Assembly (NCBI GenBank): GCA_027028665.1
Contig: JALVIU010000333.1
Coordinates: forward strand, 1 to 7,989
Reading direction: 5' to 3'
From: Candidatus Atribacteria bacterium
GTDB lineage: Bacteria; Atribacterota; JALVIU01
Length of the DNA: 7,989 nucleotides
The notes under the pieces were generated by a model that was not told where the DNA came from, made no database searches, and saw only the letters and a list, made by a program, of their open reading frames with translations. The translations under genes and the position numbers were made by a program. Below, in pieces: positions 1 through 6,136 of this stretch. Each line of letters starts with the position of its first letter. The stretch's first letter is position 1.

Positions 1-114
1 AATAAAGAGGGAATAGAAAGAAATATAGTAGATTTTATATCAGGGATGACAGATAGATATGCACTTAGACTCTATGAGGATCTTTTTTTACCAAGGAGAT
101 GGCCTTTAGGATAA
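1..114 (+). CDS. dgt: dGTPase-like HD-domain triphosphohydrolase, C-terminal end (5' truncated by window)
   Basis: The window opens inside this gene; only the last 37 codons are present, ending at TAA 112-114. The tail reads DFISGMTDRYALRLYEDLF followed by LPRRWPLG. This closely matches the conserved C-terminal segment of bacterial deoxyguanosinetriphosphate triphosphohydrolases (the D-[FY]-I-[AS]-G-M-T-D-R-Y-A stretch). These cytoplasmic metal-dependent HD enzymes cleave dNTPs to deoxynucleoside plus triphosphate. The HD catalytic residues lie upstream of the window and cannot be checked, so substrate preference (dGTP or broader dNTPase) is unknown. The stop is 18 nt before the next start with no terminator between, so it is probably co-transcribed with hppA. 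The family call rests on one short motif. Confidence 0.8.
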   Translation, partial: NKEGIERNIVDFISGMTDRYALRLYEDLFLPRRWPLG

Positions 115-117
115 AGT

Positions 118-130
118 AAAGGAGGGAAGG
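118..130 (+). promoter_or_regulatory. Strong Shine-Dalgarno for hppA
   Basis: AAAGGAGGGAAGG lies directly after the dGTPase stop. Its GGAGG core (121-125) is 7 nt before the ATG at 133. This extended purine tract supports ATG 133 as the start and suggests efficient translation of the pyrophosphatase. Confidence 0.8.
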
Positions 131-132
131 AA

Positions 133-2100
133 ATGGTAGAAATTTTAATTCCAATTGTAGGTCTTATAGGACTTGGTTTTGCTATTTATCTTATAATGAA
201 GATCATGGCCCTTAAGGTAGATGATGAAAAAATGGAGGAGATTTCCCGTTACATTCAAGAAGGGGCCATGGCTTTCTTGAAGAGGGAGTATCTTACTATA
301 TTCATTTTTGTTTTGGTGGTATTTGGCGTTCTCTATGCCTTTAGAGGTGCAATAAATGCAGTATCCTTTATAACAGGGGCATTTCTTTCTGGTCTTGCAG
401 GTTTTATTGGTATGTATGTGGCCACAAGGGCAAATGCAAGAACTACATCTGCTGCAAAAAAGGGTATGAGCCATGCACTTGAGGTAGCATTCTCTGGTGG
501 TGCTGTCATGGGTATGTCTGTTGCAAGTTTTGGTCTTTTAGGCCTTGGGATCCTATACTATTTTGTAAGAGATCCTCAGACGATAAATGGTTTTGCACTT
601 GGTGCAAGTTCTATTGCTCTTTTTGCAAGAGTGGGAGGAGGTATTTACACTAAGGCCGCAGATGTAGGTGCAGACCTTGTAGGAAAGGTGGAAGAGGGTA
701 TTCCCGAGGATGATCCACGAAATCCCGGTGTTATAGCAGATAATGTAGGTGATAATGTAGGTGATGTTGCAGGAATGGGTGCAGACCTATTTGAATCCTA
801 TGTAGGTTCTATTGTTGCTACAATGGTGCTTGGTGCAACTCTTACACAGTTTAAGGGAACATCAGCTGGTGTACTTTATCCTATGTTTCTTGCAGCAGCT
901 GGTGTACTTTCTGCTATAGTTGGAGCACTATTTGTAAAGGCAAAAGAGGGTGACAACCTTCATTCTGCATTGAATAGGGGTACATTTATAGCAGGGGGTC
1001 TTGTACTTGTCTTGTCTCTTATCTTATCTCTCGTAATGTTTAAAGGGTTTGGTGTATTTATGGGCACCATTTCAGGTCTTATTGCAGGTATTATTATTGG
1101 ATTACTTACAGAATACTATACATCGTATGAATATAATCCTGTAAAACAACTTTCCGAATCTGCAAAAACCGGCCCTGCAACGGTTATTATAAGAGGTATG
1201 GCTCTTGGTATGGGAAGCACAGCACTTCCTCTGTTGGTAATAGCAGTGGCTATCCTTATTGCATATAAATTTGCAGGTATATATGGAATTGCGGTATCTG
1301 CAGTGGGAATGCTCTCTATTACAGGTATGACTGTAGCTGTTGATGCATATGGTCCTATTGCAGATAATGCAGGCGGTATTGCAGAGATGTCAGGACAGGA
1401 TCCAAGTGTGAGAGAAATTACAGATTCTCTTGATGCCTTGGGAAATACTACAGCTGCTATCGGTAAAGGATTTGCTATTGGTTCTGCTGCACTTACTGCG
1501 CTTGCACTTTTCTCTGCATACTCTCAAGCTGTGGGACTAAAGGCCATAGATCTTATAAATCCAAAGGTGGTCGCAGGTTTATTTATAGGCGGAATTATGC
1601 CTTATTTATTATCCTCTTTAGCACTTCTCGCAGTAGGTAAAACCGCATTCCGTATGATAGAGGAAATAAGAAGGCAGTTTAGGGAAATACCTGGTATAAT
1701 GGAGGGAAAGGGTAAACCAGATTATGCAAAATGCGTTGCTATAAGCACGCAGGGTGCCCTAAAAGAGATGATTATCCCTGGTGTATCTGCTGTGGTTGCA
1801 CCTATTATCGTGGGTTTAGTGCTTGGACCTCAAGCACTTGGTGGTTTTCTGGCGGGTGCGCTGATTGTTGGAGTGCTTGTTGCAATAATGATGGCAAATG
1901 CAGGTGGTGCATGGGACAATGCGAAGAAATACATAGAACAGGGACACTTTGGTGGTAAGGGAAGCGAAGCCCATGCAGCAGCTGTTGTAGGAGATACAGT
2001 GGGAGATCCATTTAAGGATACAGCAGGTCCATCTATGAATATATTAATAAAACTCATGTCTATCGTTTCATTGGTATTTGCACCATTATTTATGAGATAG
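133..2100 (+). CDS. hppA: Membrane-bound ion-translocating pyrophosphatase, predicted K+-dependent and Na+-pumping
   Basis: This 655-residue polytopic inner-membrane protein, with about 16 expected membrane helices, couples PPi hydrolysis to cation export. Family hallmarks are visible. [11 protein letters not shown] is at residues 177-187, an Asp-rich PPi/Mg2+ site with a DNVGDNVGD motif spans about 193-211, [12 protein letters not shown] is at 404-415, and the C-terminal DNAKKYIE (595-602) and [14 protein letters not shown] (621-634) complete the site. [10 protein letters not shown] (437-446) has Ala441 and Gly444; K+-independent enzymes have Lys at the first of these positions. In ADLFESY (217-223) the semi-conserved glutamate is Glu221, the helix-6 position seen in Na+-PPases such as the Thermotoga enzyme, whereas plant H+-PPases have it four residues later. 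A dual Na+/H+ pump cannot be excluded. Length is normal to slightly short. The gene looks intact and is less AT-rich than the lpt genes, as expected for a well-expressed gene. Confidence 0.96.
   Translation: MVEILIPIVGLIGLGFAIYLIMKIMALKVDDEKMEEISRYIQEGAMAFLKREYLTIFIFVLVVFGVLYAFRGAINAVSFITGAFLSGLAGFIGMYVATRANARTTSAAKKGMSHALEVAFSGGAVMGMSVASFGLLGLGILYYFVRDPQTINGFALGASSIALFARVGGGIYTKAADVGADLVGKVEEGIPEDDPRNPGVIADNVGDNVGDVAGMGADLFESYVGSIVATMVLGATLTQFKGTSAGVLYPMFLAAAGVLSAIVGALFVKAKEGDNLHSALNRGTFIAGGLVLVLSLILSLVMFKGFGVFMGTISGLIAGIIIGLLTEYYTSYEYNPVKQLSESAKTGPATVIIRGMALGMGSTALPLLVIAVAILIAYKFAGIYGIAVSAVGMLSITGMTVAVDAYGPIADNAGGIAEMSGQDPSVREITDSLDALGNTTAAIGKGFAIGSAALTALALFSAYSQAVGLKAIDLINPKVVAGLFIGGIMPYLLSSLALLAVGKTAFRMIEEIRRQFREIPGIMEGKGKPDYAKCVAISTQGALKEMIIPGVSAVVAPIIVGLVLGPQALGGFLAGALIVGVLVAIMMANAGGAWDNAKKYIEQGHFGGKGSEAHAAAVVGDTVGDPFKDTAGPSMNILIKLMSIVSLVFAPLFMR
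739..762 (+). repeat. Perfect 12-bp tandem duplication inside the hppA active-site motif
   Basis: GATAATGTAGGT occurs twice back to back, followed by a diverged third copy (GATGTTGCAGGA). The two units encode DNVG-DNVG, part of the conserved metal/PPi-binding loop. The protein repeat is a family feature. The exact codon identity of the two units is what is seen here, and it may reflect codon preference alone. Confidence 0.7.
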
Positions 2101-2103
2101 ATT

Positions 2104-2112
2104 AAGGAGGTG
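2104..2112 (+). promoter_or_regulatory. Strong Shine-Dalgarno placed far upstream of any start
   Basis: AAGGAGGTG is a near-perfect anti-SD complement. No ATG, GTG or TTG lies at normal spacing. The nearest ATG is 2127 (16 nt after GGAGG) and the TPR gene starts at 2153. The hairpin at 2113-2144 begins on the very next base. If it folds, this SD is effectively 8 nt from ATG 2153. It may therefore serve the TPR gene through the folded hairpin. Coincidence cannot be excluded. Confidence 0.6.
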
Positions 2113-2144
2113 AAAAAGGGGCACAAATGATTGTGTCCCTTTTT
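2113..2144 (+). terminator. 14-bp hairpin after hppA: intrinsic terminator or SD-juxtaposing stem
   Basis: The left arm AAAAAGGGGCACAA (2113-2126) pairs along its whole length with TTGTGTCCCTTTTT (2131-2144). There is one G-U pair (2121/2136) and the loop is ATGA. The A-run/T-run base is typical of a rho-independent terminator, which would end or attenuate dGTPase-hppA transcription. The T residues are inside the stem, and what follows (ATACTTTTATG) is only moderately T-rich. No clear promoter for the lpt run is seen downstream, so read-through is likely if it does terminate. It could also bring the SD at 2104-2112 next to ATG 2153. Confidence 0.7.
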
Positions 2145-2156
2145 ATACTTTTATGA
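2127..2156 (+). other. Possible 9-codon leader ORF (MIVSLFILL) overlapping the TPR start
   Basis: An ATG at 2127, within the hairpin loop, opens a frame of nine hydrophobic codons closing at TGA 2154-2156. That stop overlaps the ATG of the TPR gene as ATGA, the classical geometry for translational coupling. The only nearby SD-like sequence is AAGGGG (2116-2121, 5 nt upstream); the strong SD at 2104 is 16 nt from GGAGG to the ATG. It may be a chance frame. Translating it would melt the hairpin. Confidence 0.25.
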
Positions 2157-2695
2157 AAAAGGACAATAAAATAAAAGAAGGGGAAGAACTGCTTCTCCAG
2201 GGAAAGTTTGATGAGGCACTTTCCTATTTTAAAAAACTTTTAGAAGAGGACCCCCAAAATCCTGTTATTTTAAATAAAATAGGTATAGTATGTGTAAATA
2301 AAAAAGCTCTTGATGATGCGGAAAAGTATTTTTACAGAGCTATAGAACTTGATCCTTCGTATCCAGAACCTTATAATAATTTGGGTAATATCTATTATGA
2401 AAGAAAGGATTATAATAAAGCCATAGAGTTTTATAAAAAGGCTGTGAATCTAAATCCAAAATATGCAATTGCTTATAGAAATATGGGGGCTGCCTATAAG
2501 AGGTTAGGAAACCTGGATCAGGCTGTAAAATTTTTTAAAAAGGCAACATACCATGAAGTATTTTCAGGGGGTGATGGTATATTTGTGAGAAGAATGAATC
2601 CTTCATCTATGACAGAGAAAGATAGATGGCAAAAATACCTTGGTTTTATTATAATCGGTGTGTCTATTATACTTTTTTTAATGCTTAAAAGGTGA
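2153..2695 (+). CDS. TPR-repeat protein with C-terminal membrane anchor, function unknown
   Basis: The protein has 180 residues. Tetratricopeptide repeats occupy about residues 3-138 in four consecutive units, with the clearest at 71-104 (PEPYNNLGNIYYERKDYNKA, then IEFYKKAVNLNP) and 105-138. A linker precedes one hydrophobic segment at about 162-178 (YLGFIIIGVSIILFLML) and a terminal Lys-Arg. There is no N-terminal signal peptide, so it looks tail-anchored in the inner membrane with the TPRs probably cytoplasmic, where they would bind a partner protein. The start at 2153 has no SD at normal distance; see the hairpin at 2113-2144. The gene ends 3 nt before lptC, so it is probably co-transcribed and may take part in envelope assembly, an inference from position only. 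TPR identity is secure; the role is not. Confidence 0.88.
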   Translation: MKKDNKIKEGEELLLQGKFDEALSYFKKLLEEDPQNPVILNKIGIVCVNKKALDDAEKYFYRAIELDPSYPEPYNNLGNIYYERKDYNKAIEFYKKAVNLNPKYAIAYRNMGAAYKRLGNLDQAVKFFKKATYHEVFSGGDGIFVRRMNPSSMTEKDRWQKYLGFIIIGVSIILFLMLKR

Positions 2696-2698
2696 ATT

Positions 2699-3250
2699 AT
2701 GGAAAATGAAAAACTTACAAAGCTTTACCTTTTTATAATATTTATTCTCTCTCTCTCAATTTTCCTTTTTTTATGGCTTTCTCCTTCTGAAGATGAATAT
2801 TCCTATACAGAGGAAGATATCCCGAAGGTAGATGTAAGGGCTGCAAAGATATATGGATTTGATAATGGAAAATTGAGATTCTCTATAGATGCAAATATTA
2901 TTGAGATACCAGACGAAGAAGATATAGCCATATTTAAAGGGATAAAAGAGGGAATAGTATACAGAAATAAAAAGCCTGAGTTTAAAATTAAAGCCCGTGA
3001 AATCAGGATAAATACAAATACAAAAGATGCTTACTTTTTGGGACATGTAATTATTTCAAAAAGTGACACAATTCTAAAGGGGAATTATTTTTTTTGGAGT
3101 GCTAAATATGAAAAACTTACAGGTAAAAAAGGTGTAGAGATTGTAACTGATGATGTGTATATAAAAGGAAGAAATTTCTCCTCTGATGTTAATATGAGGG
3201 ATGTGAATGTGTCAGGAGGGGTATTAGTGAATATATATATTGGAGGATAG
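2699..3250 (+). CDS. lptC: LptC-like LPS export protein, inner-membrane anchored
   Basis: The protein has 183 residues: a single N-terminal membrane segment at about 9-28 (LYLFIIFILSLSIFLFLWL), then an all-beta periplasmic domain. This matches LptC architecture: a bitopic protein that takes LPS from LptFG and passes it to LptA. VRAAKIYGFDNGKLRFSIDA (46-65) resembles the start of the LptC family domain. Turns at GHV (115-117), KGV (144-146) and GGV (173-175) place valines exactly 29 residues apart, the beta-jellyroll repeat. Length is close to the E. coli protein (about 190). The SD is AAAAGGTG (2687-2694), overlapping the TPR stop. LptC diverges strongly between phyla, so the call rests on architecture and on the lptA and lptD neighbours. 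Confidence 0.82.
   Translation: MENEKLTKLYLFIIFILSLSIFLFLWLSPSEDEYSYTEEDIPKVDVRAAKIYGFDNGKLRFSIDANIIEIPDEEDIAIFKGIKEGIVYRNKKPEFKIKAREIRINTNTKDAYFLGHVIISKSDTILKGNYFFWSAKYEKLTGKKGVEIVTDDVYIKGRNFSSDVNMRDVNVSGGVLVNIYIGG
3242..3246 (+). promoter_or_regulatory. Shine-Dalgarno for lptA inside the last lptC codons
   Basis: GGAGG encodes part of the terminal Gly-Gly of LptC and sits 7 nt before ATG 3254. It fixes the lptA start and supports coupled expression of lptC and lptA. Confidence 0.75.
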
Positions 3251-3253
3251 AAA

Positions 3254-3916
3254 ATGAAGAAATATGTTGTATTTGCACTTATTTTCATTATTAGTTTAAC
3301 CCTTTTTGGTTATATAGGATATGGAGAAGAAGAAAAGAAGAAAGAGAAAGTAGTTAGGATCTCGGCCAATACACTTAAATATAATAAAGATGCAGATAGA
3401 CTTGTGGCAAAGGGTAATGTGATAATAGTTCAAGGAGATGTGACCATTAAGGCAGAAGAAGCCGATTTTAATATGAAAGATAAGACAGGTATAATTACAG
3501 GAAATGTAGTACTTGAAAAGAAGGACGTGAATATAAGTGGAGACAAGATGGATGCAGACTTTAACAAAAAGATATATAAATTTGAAGGAGACGTAGTACT
3601 TATTCAGAAAAGAAAAGATAAAAATGGAAAAGAAGAAAAAGTAAAATGGCTATGTAAAGGTCTTACTATAAATGGAGATAAAAAGGACCTCCAGGCAGAA
3701 GGTGGTGTACATATTGAAAAGGGAGATCTTAAAATAGATACAGATAAAGCTCAATACTTTGATAAAGAACAAAAGATCGTACTTACAGGAAATGTGTATA
3801 TAGATCAAAATAATGGAGAGAAATGGATTAAAGGTGATAATGGAGTGATATACCTGGAAGAGGGAGATTTTGAAGTTACTGGTAATGTGGAGAGTGGATT
3901 TAAATTAGGAGAGTAA
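3254..3916 (+). CDS. lptA: LptA-like periplasmic LPS transport protein (OstA repeats)
   Basis: The protein has 220 residues. An N-terminal signal sequence (Lys-Lys, then a hydrophobic run at about 4-22) is followed by a Lys/Glu-rich linker and an OstA-type beta-jellyroll. LptA is the soluble periplasmic piece that links LptC to LptD and conducts LPS. The repeat is unusually clear: G-[NDG]-V recurs at residues 54, 83, 112, 150, 179 and 210. Spacing is 29 residues except where a charged insertion at about 118-131 (KRKDKNGKEEKVK) widens one interval to 38. It is longer than E. coli LptA (185 with signal). A single cysteine, Cys134, is unpaired. The signal-peptidase site is not obvious; cleavage near Gly22-Gly24 is plausible, or the segment may stay as an anchor. 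Gaps to lptC and lptD are 3 and 4 nt. Confidence 0.87.
   Translation: MKKYVVFALIFIISLTLFGYIGYGEEEKKKEKVVRISANTLKYNKDADRLVAKGNVIIVQGDVTIKAEEADFNMKDKTGIITGNVVLEKKDVNISGDKMDADFNKKIYKFEGDVVLIQKRKDKNGKEEKVKWLCKGLTINGDKKDLQAEGGVHIEKGDLKIDTDKAQYFDKEQKIVLTGNVYIDQNNGEKWIKGDNGVIYLEEGDFEVTGNVESGFKLGE
3907..3912 (+). promoter_or_regulatory. Shine-Dalgarno deciding the TTG start of lptD
   Basis: AGGAGA lies 8 nt before TTG 3921. The TTG opens directly into a lysine-plus-hydrophobic signal peptide (MKKVLYFLIIILL), and no ATG in this frame fits as well. The non-ATG start is therefore well supported. Confidence 0.8.
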
Positions 3917-3920
3917 GCTA

Positions 3921-6134
3921 TTGAAAAAAGTCTTGTATTTTTTGATAATTATTTTGTTAATATGCTCCATACCTGCCTTTTCAAAAGAAGAGATAAAATT
4001 TGATGCCCAGAACTTAAGGTTTTCTTTTTCCTCAGGTCTTCTTATAGGAAAGGGAAATGTAGTGTTCTCCTATAGAAATTTAAAACTCTATGCAGATTAT
4101 GCAGAGATAGATATAAATAATAAAAATATCTTTGCAAAGGGCAATGTAAAAATATTTATATTCAAGAAAAAAGGAAAATCAGAAGAAATAGTGGGCAAGG
4201 CAGCATATTATGACTGGAATGAAAACTTTTTCTTTATGGATGATATGCGTATCCATATTTCGGGTGGAAAATTAAAAGGGACGGTATATATAAAGGGGGA
4301 GACCTTAGAGTATAAAGATGAAAAAGGAGGAGAGAAAATAAAGATTATAGATGGGAAGCTTACCACCTGTACATCTTCACCCCCTGCTTATTATTTTGAT
4401 GCACAAAAGATCATGGTTATACCAGGAAAGAGGATATATGCCTGGAATGTTACATGGTATGAAGGAAAGAATAGGATCCTAACATATCCCTATTTTATAA
4501 TTTTCTTAGATAGGCCATATCAGCTTCCCTATGTCCCAAAGGTGGGATATTCAAAAAGTGATGGATGGTACATAAAGAATAGTTTTAATTATTTTGTAAA
4601 TCCTGATTCCTGGGGTACGTTTTCCCTTGATTGGTATTCAAAAAAGGGAATAGGTTATGGGGTAAAACATGAATGGGATAGTGATAATCTTGATACTACT
4701 TTACATCTTTACTATTTTAAATACAAATCAAATGCAAATAGAGACTTTAAGGCAGATCTTACCCTCTCAGATTGGTCTTTGGGGAATTTTGATGGGAAGT
4801 TAACACTCTCTTATAATACCAGTGGAAATATTGAATATACTACAAAGAAGATAAATACTACTCTTTATTTAAAGGGAAATAAAAAACTTCCTTTAGAGTT
4901 AAAGATTACATATACAGGTTCAGGAGAAAGTATAACAGACAATGAGAAGTTTAAAGGAGCACTTTTATATAAGGATAAGTTCTTTAATGAAAAGTTGGGC
5001 GTAGATCTTTCTCTTAAATATACAAATAGTATTTCAAGTAGTGGTTCATCACCTACATTAAATGGCGCCTTGAAACTCTCATATGGGAATCATTCTCTCA
5101 GCTATTTTTATAAAGGAAGCAAAAATGCTCTTACAAATAATATACAGAAATTTAGATATGACTACAAATATGCATTTTCCAAAGAGATAAAAAATAAACT
5201 TACCCTTTATTATGAGGAGAAAAATAAGATAGATTATAAATATGCAGATACATATATGAAGGCAGAACATACAACTACCTATAAAGACCTTTCTATAGTC
5301 TTTAGTAAGTATTTTGATACAGATGGTCCTTTCTTTCAAGGAGATGAAAATTTTAATTTTGTAGAAAAATTACCTGAGATAAAATATGCACCTTCTACAA
5401 AAAATTTGGGAAAGACCTCTCTTAAATATAAATATACCCTTATTGCAGGTAATTATAATGACCTAAAGAATGACCTGAATGCACAGAGATATGGGGCTAC
5501 TTTGAGTCTTCAGAGTAGTATAAAGATGGGGGATTTTAATTTTACCTATATACTGGACGGAGGGAAATATACATACAGTACAGGTGATTATCTGGGTTAT
5601 TATGGTGGGGAACTAAAATTAAAGGGGAATATCGCACCAAAGATCACAATGGAGACAACATATAAACAAAAAGAGGTAGATGGGAAGACCCCCTTCTCTT
5701 TTGATAATATATCCCCTGCAAAAAATCTTTCTGTCTCTTTTAAATCTCGGATGGATACCTTGAAATTTAGTATTACAGGGGGATATGATTATATCGGAAA
5801 AAAGTATAAAAAATTGGTAGGAAGTATTGCATATGAGCCGAATTCTTCCTTTAAATCATCATTTAAATTTGGATATGATCTAAACAAAGGAAAGTGGACA
5901 AAGCTTACAGGAAATATAAATACTAAGTTAGGTAAAAATTGGAAGATTTCTTACTCTGCTACGCTTTCTTCAGATGATATGAAGATAATAAATAATAAAG
6001 TTGTGCTTACATACGTCCTTCCCTGTGAGCGAGAACTCTCCATATCTTATGATCAGAAAAAGGAGGAATACTGGTTGGAATATAATATACTTGCTTTCCC
6101 ATCCCCTATAATTTCTATAGGTACAGGGAAGTAG
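3921..6134 (+). CDS. lptD: LptD-like outer-membrane LPS assembly protein, TTG start
   Basis: The protein has 737 residues from a TTG start. A signal peptide (about 1-21, predicted cleavage after AFS) leads into an N-terminal OstA jellyroll at about 25-195, with GNV turns at 45 and 74, again 29 apart. The LptD-specific motif GKLTTCTSSPPAYYFDAQKI (145-164) and the join LTYPYFIIFLDRPYQLP (187-203) follow. From about 205 to the end the protein is rich in alternating polar/hydrophobic strands with aromatic residues, as in an outer-membrane beta-barrel. LptD with lipoprotein LptE inserts LPS into the outer leaflet; no lptE is in the window. Besides Cys15 in the signal peptide, only Cys150 and Cys702 exist, placed like the N- and C-terminal cysteines that pair in E. 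coli LptD. E. coli LptD is 784 residues. The barrel sequence is divergent. Confidence 0.88.
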   Translation: MKKVLYFLIIILLICSIPAFSKEEIKFDAQNLRFSFSSGLLIGKGNVVFSYRNLKLYADYAEIDINNKNIFAKGNVKIFIFKKKGKSEEIVGKAAYYDWNENFFFMDDMRIHISGGKLKGTVYIKGETLEYKDEKGGEKIKIIDGKLTTCTSSPPAYYFDAQKIMVIPGKRIYAWNVTWYEGKNRILTYPYFIIFLDRPYQLPYVPKVGYSKSDGWYIKNSFNYFVNPDSWGTFSLDWYSKKGIGYGVKHEWDSDNLDTTLHLYYFKYKSNANRDFKADLTLSDWSLGNFDGKLTLSYNTSGNIEYTTKKINTTLYLKGNKKLPLELKITYTGSGESITDNEKFKGALLYKDKFFNEKLGVDLSLKYTNSISSSGSSPTLNGALKLSYGNHSLSYFYKGSKNALTNNIQKFRYDYKYAFSKEIKNKLTLYYEEKNKIDYKYADTYMKAEHTTTYKDLSIVFSKYFDTDGPFFQGDENFNFVEKLPEIKYAPSTKNLGKTSLKYKYTLIAGNYNDLKNDLNAQRYGATLSLQSSIKMGDFNFTYILDGGKYTYSTGDYLGYYGGELKLKGNIAPKITMETTYKQKEVDGKTPFSFDNISPAKNLSVSFKSRMDTLKFSITGGYDYIGKKYKKLVGSIAYEPNSSFKSSFKFGYDLNKGKWTKLTGNINTKLGKNWKISYSATLSSDDMKIINNKVVLTYVLPCERELSISYDQKKEEYWLEYNILAFPSPIISIGTGK

Positions 6135-6136
6135 AT

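Noticed and set aside
145-474. Open reading frame of 109 codons on the - strand
   Set aside because: It lies wholly inside hppA on the opposite strand. Its product is Cys/Lys/Tyr-rich and unlike any family I recognise. It is a shadow of a very well-conserved gene.
2071-2099. Possible promoter in the end of hppA for the TPR-lpt run (TTGGTA with TGAGAT)
   Set aside because: The -10 candidate matches only three of six consensus bases with a 16-bp spacer, and transcripts from it would meet the hairpin at once. Not strong enough to call.
1731-2126. Overlapping short frames on both strands at the 3' end of hppA
   Set aside because: All are antisense or out of frame to the conserved C-terminus of the pyrophosphatase and have Trp/Cys- or Pro-rich, non-protein-like composition.
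5079-5339. Antisense 86-codon frame rich in Ile, Leu and Phe
   Set aside because: It looks like a membrane protein only because it is complementary to A-rich beta-barrel codons of lptD, and it has no support as a gene.
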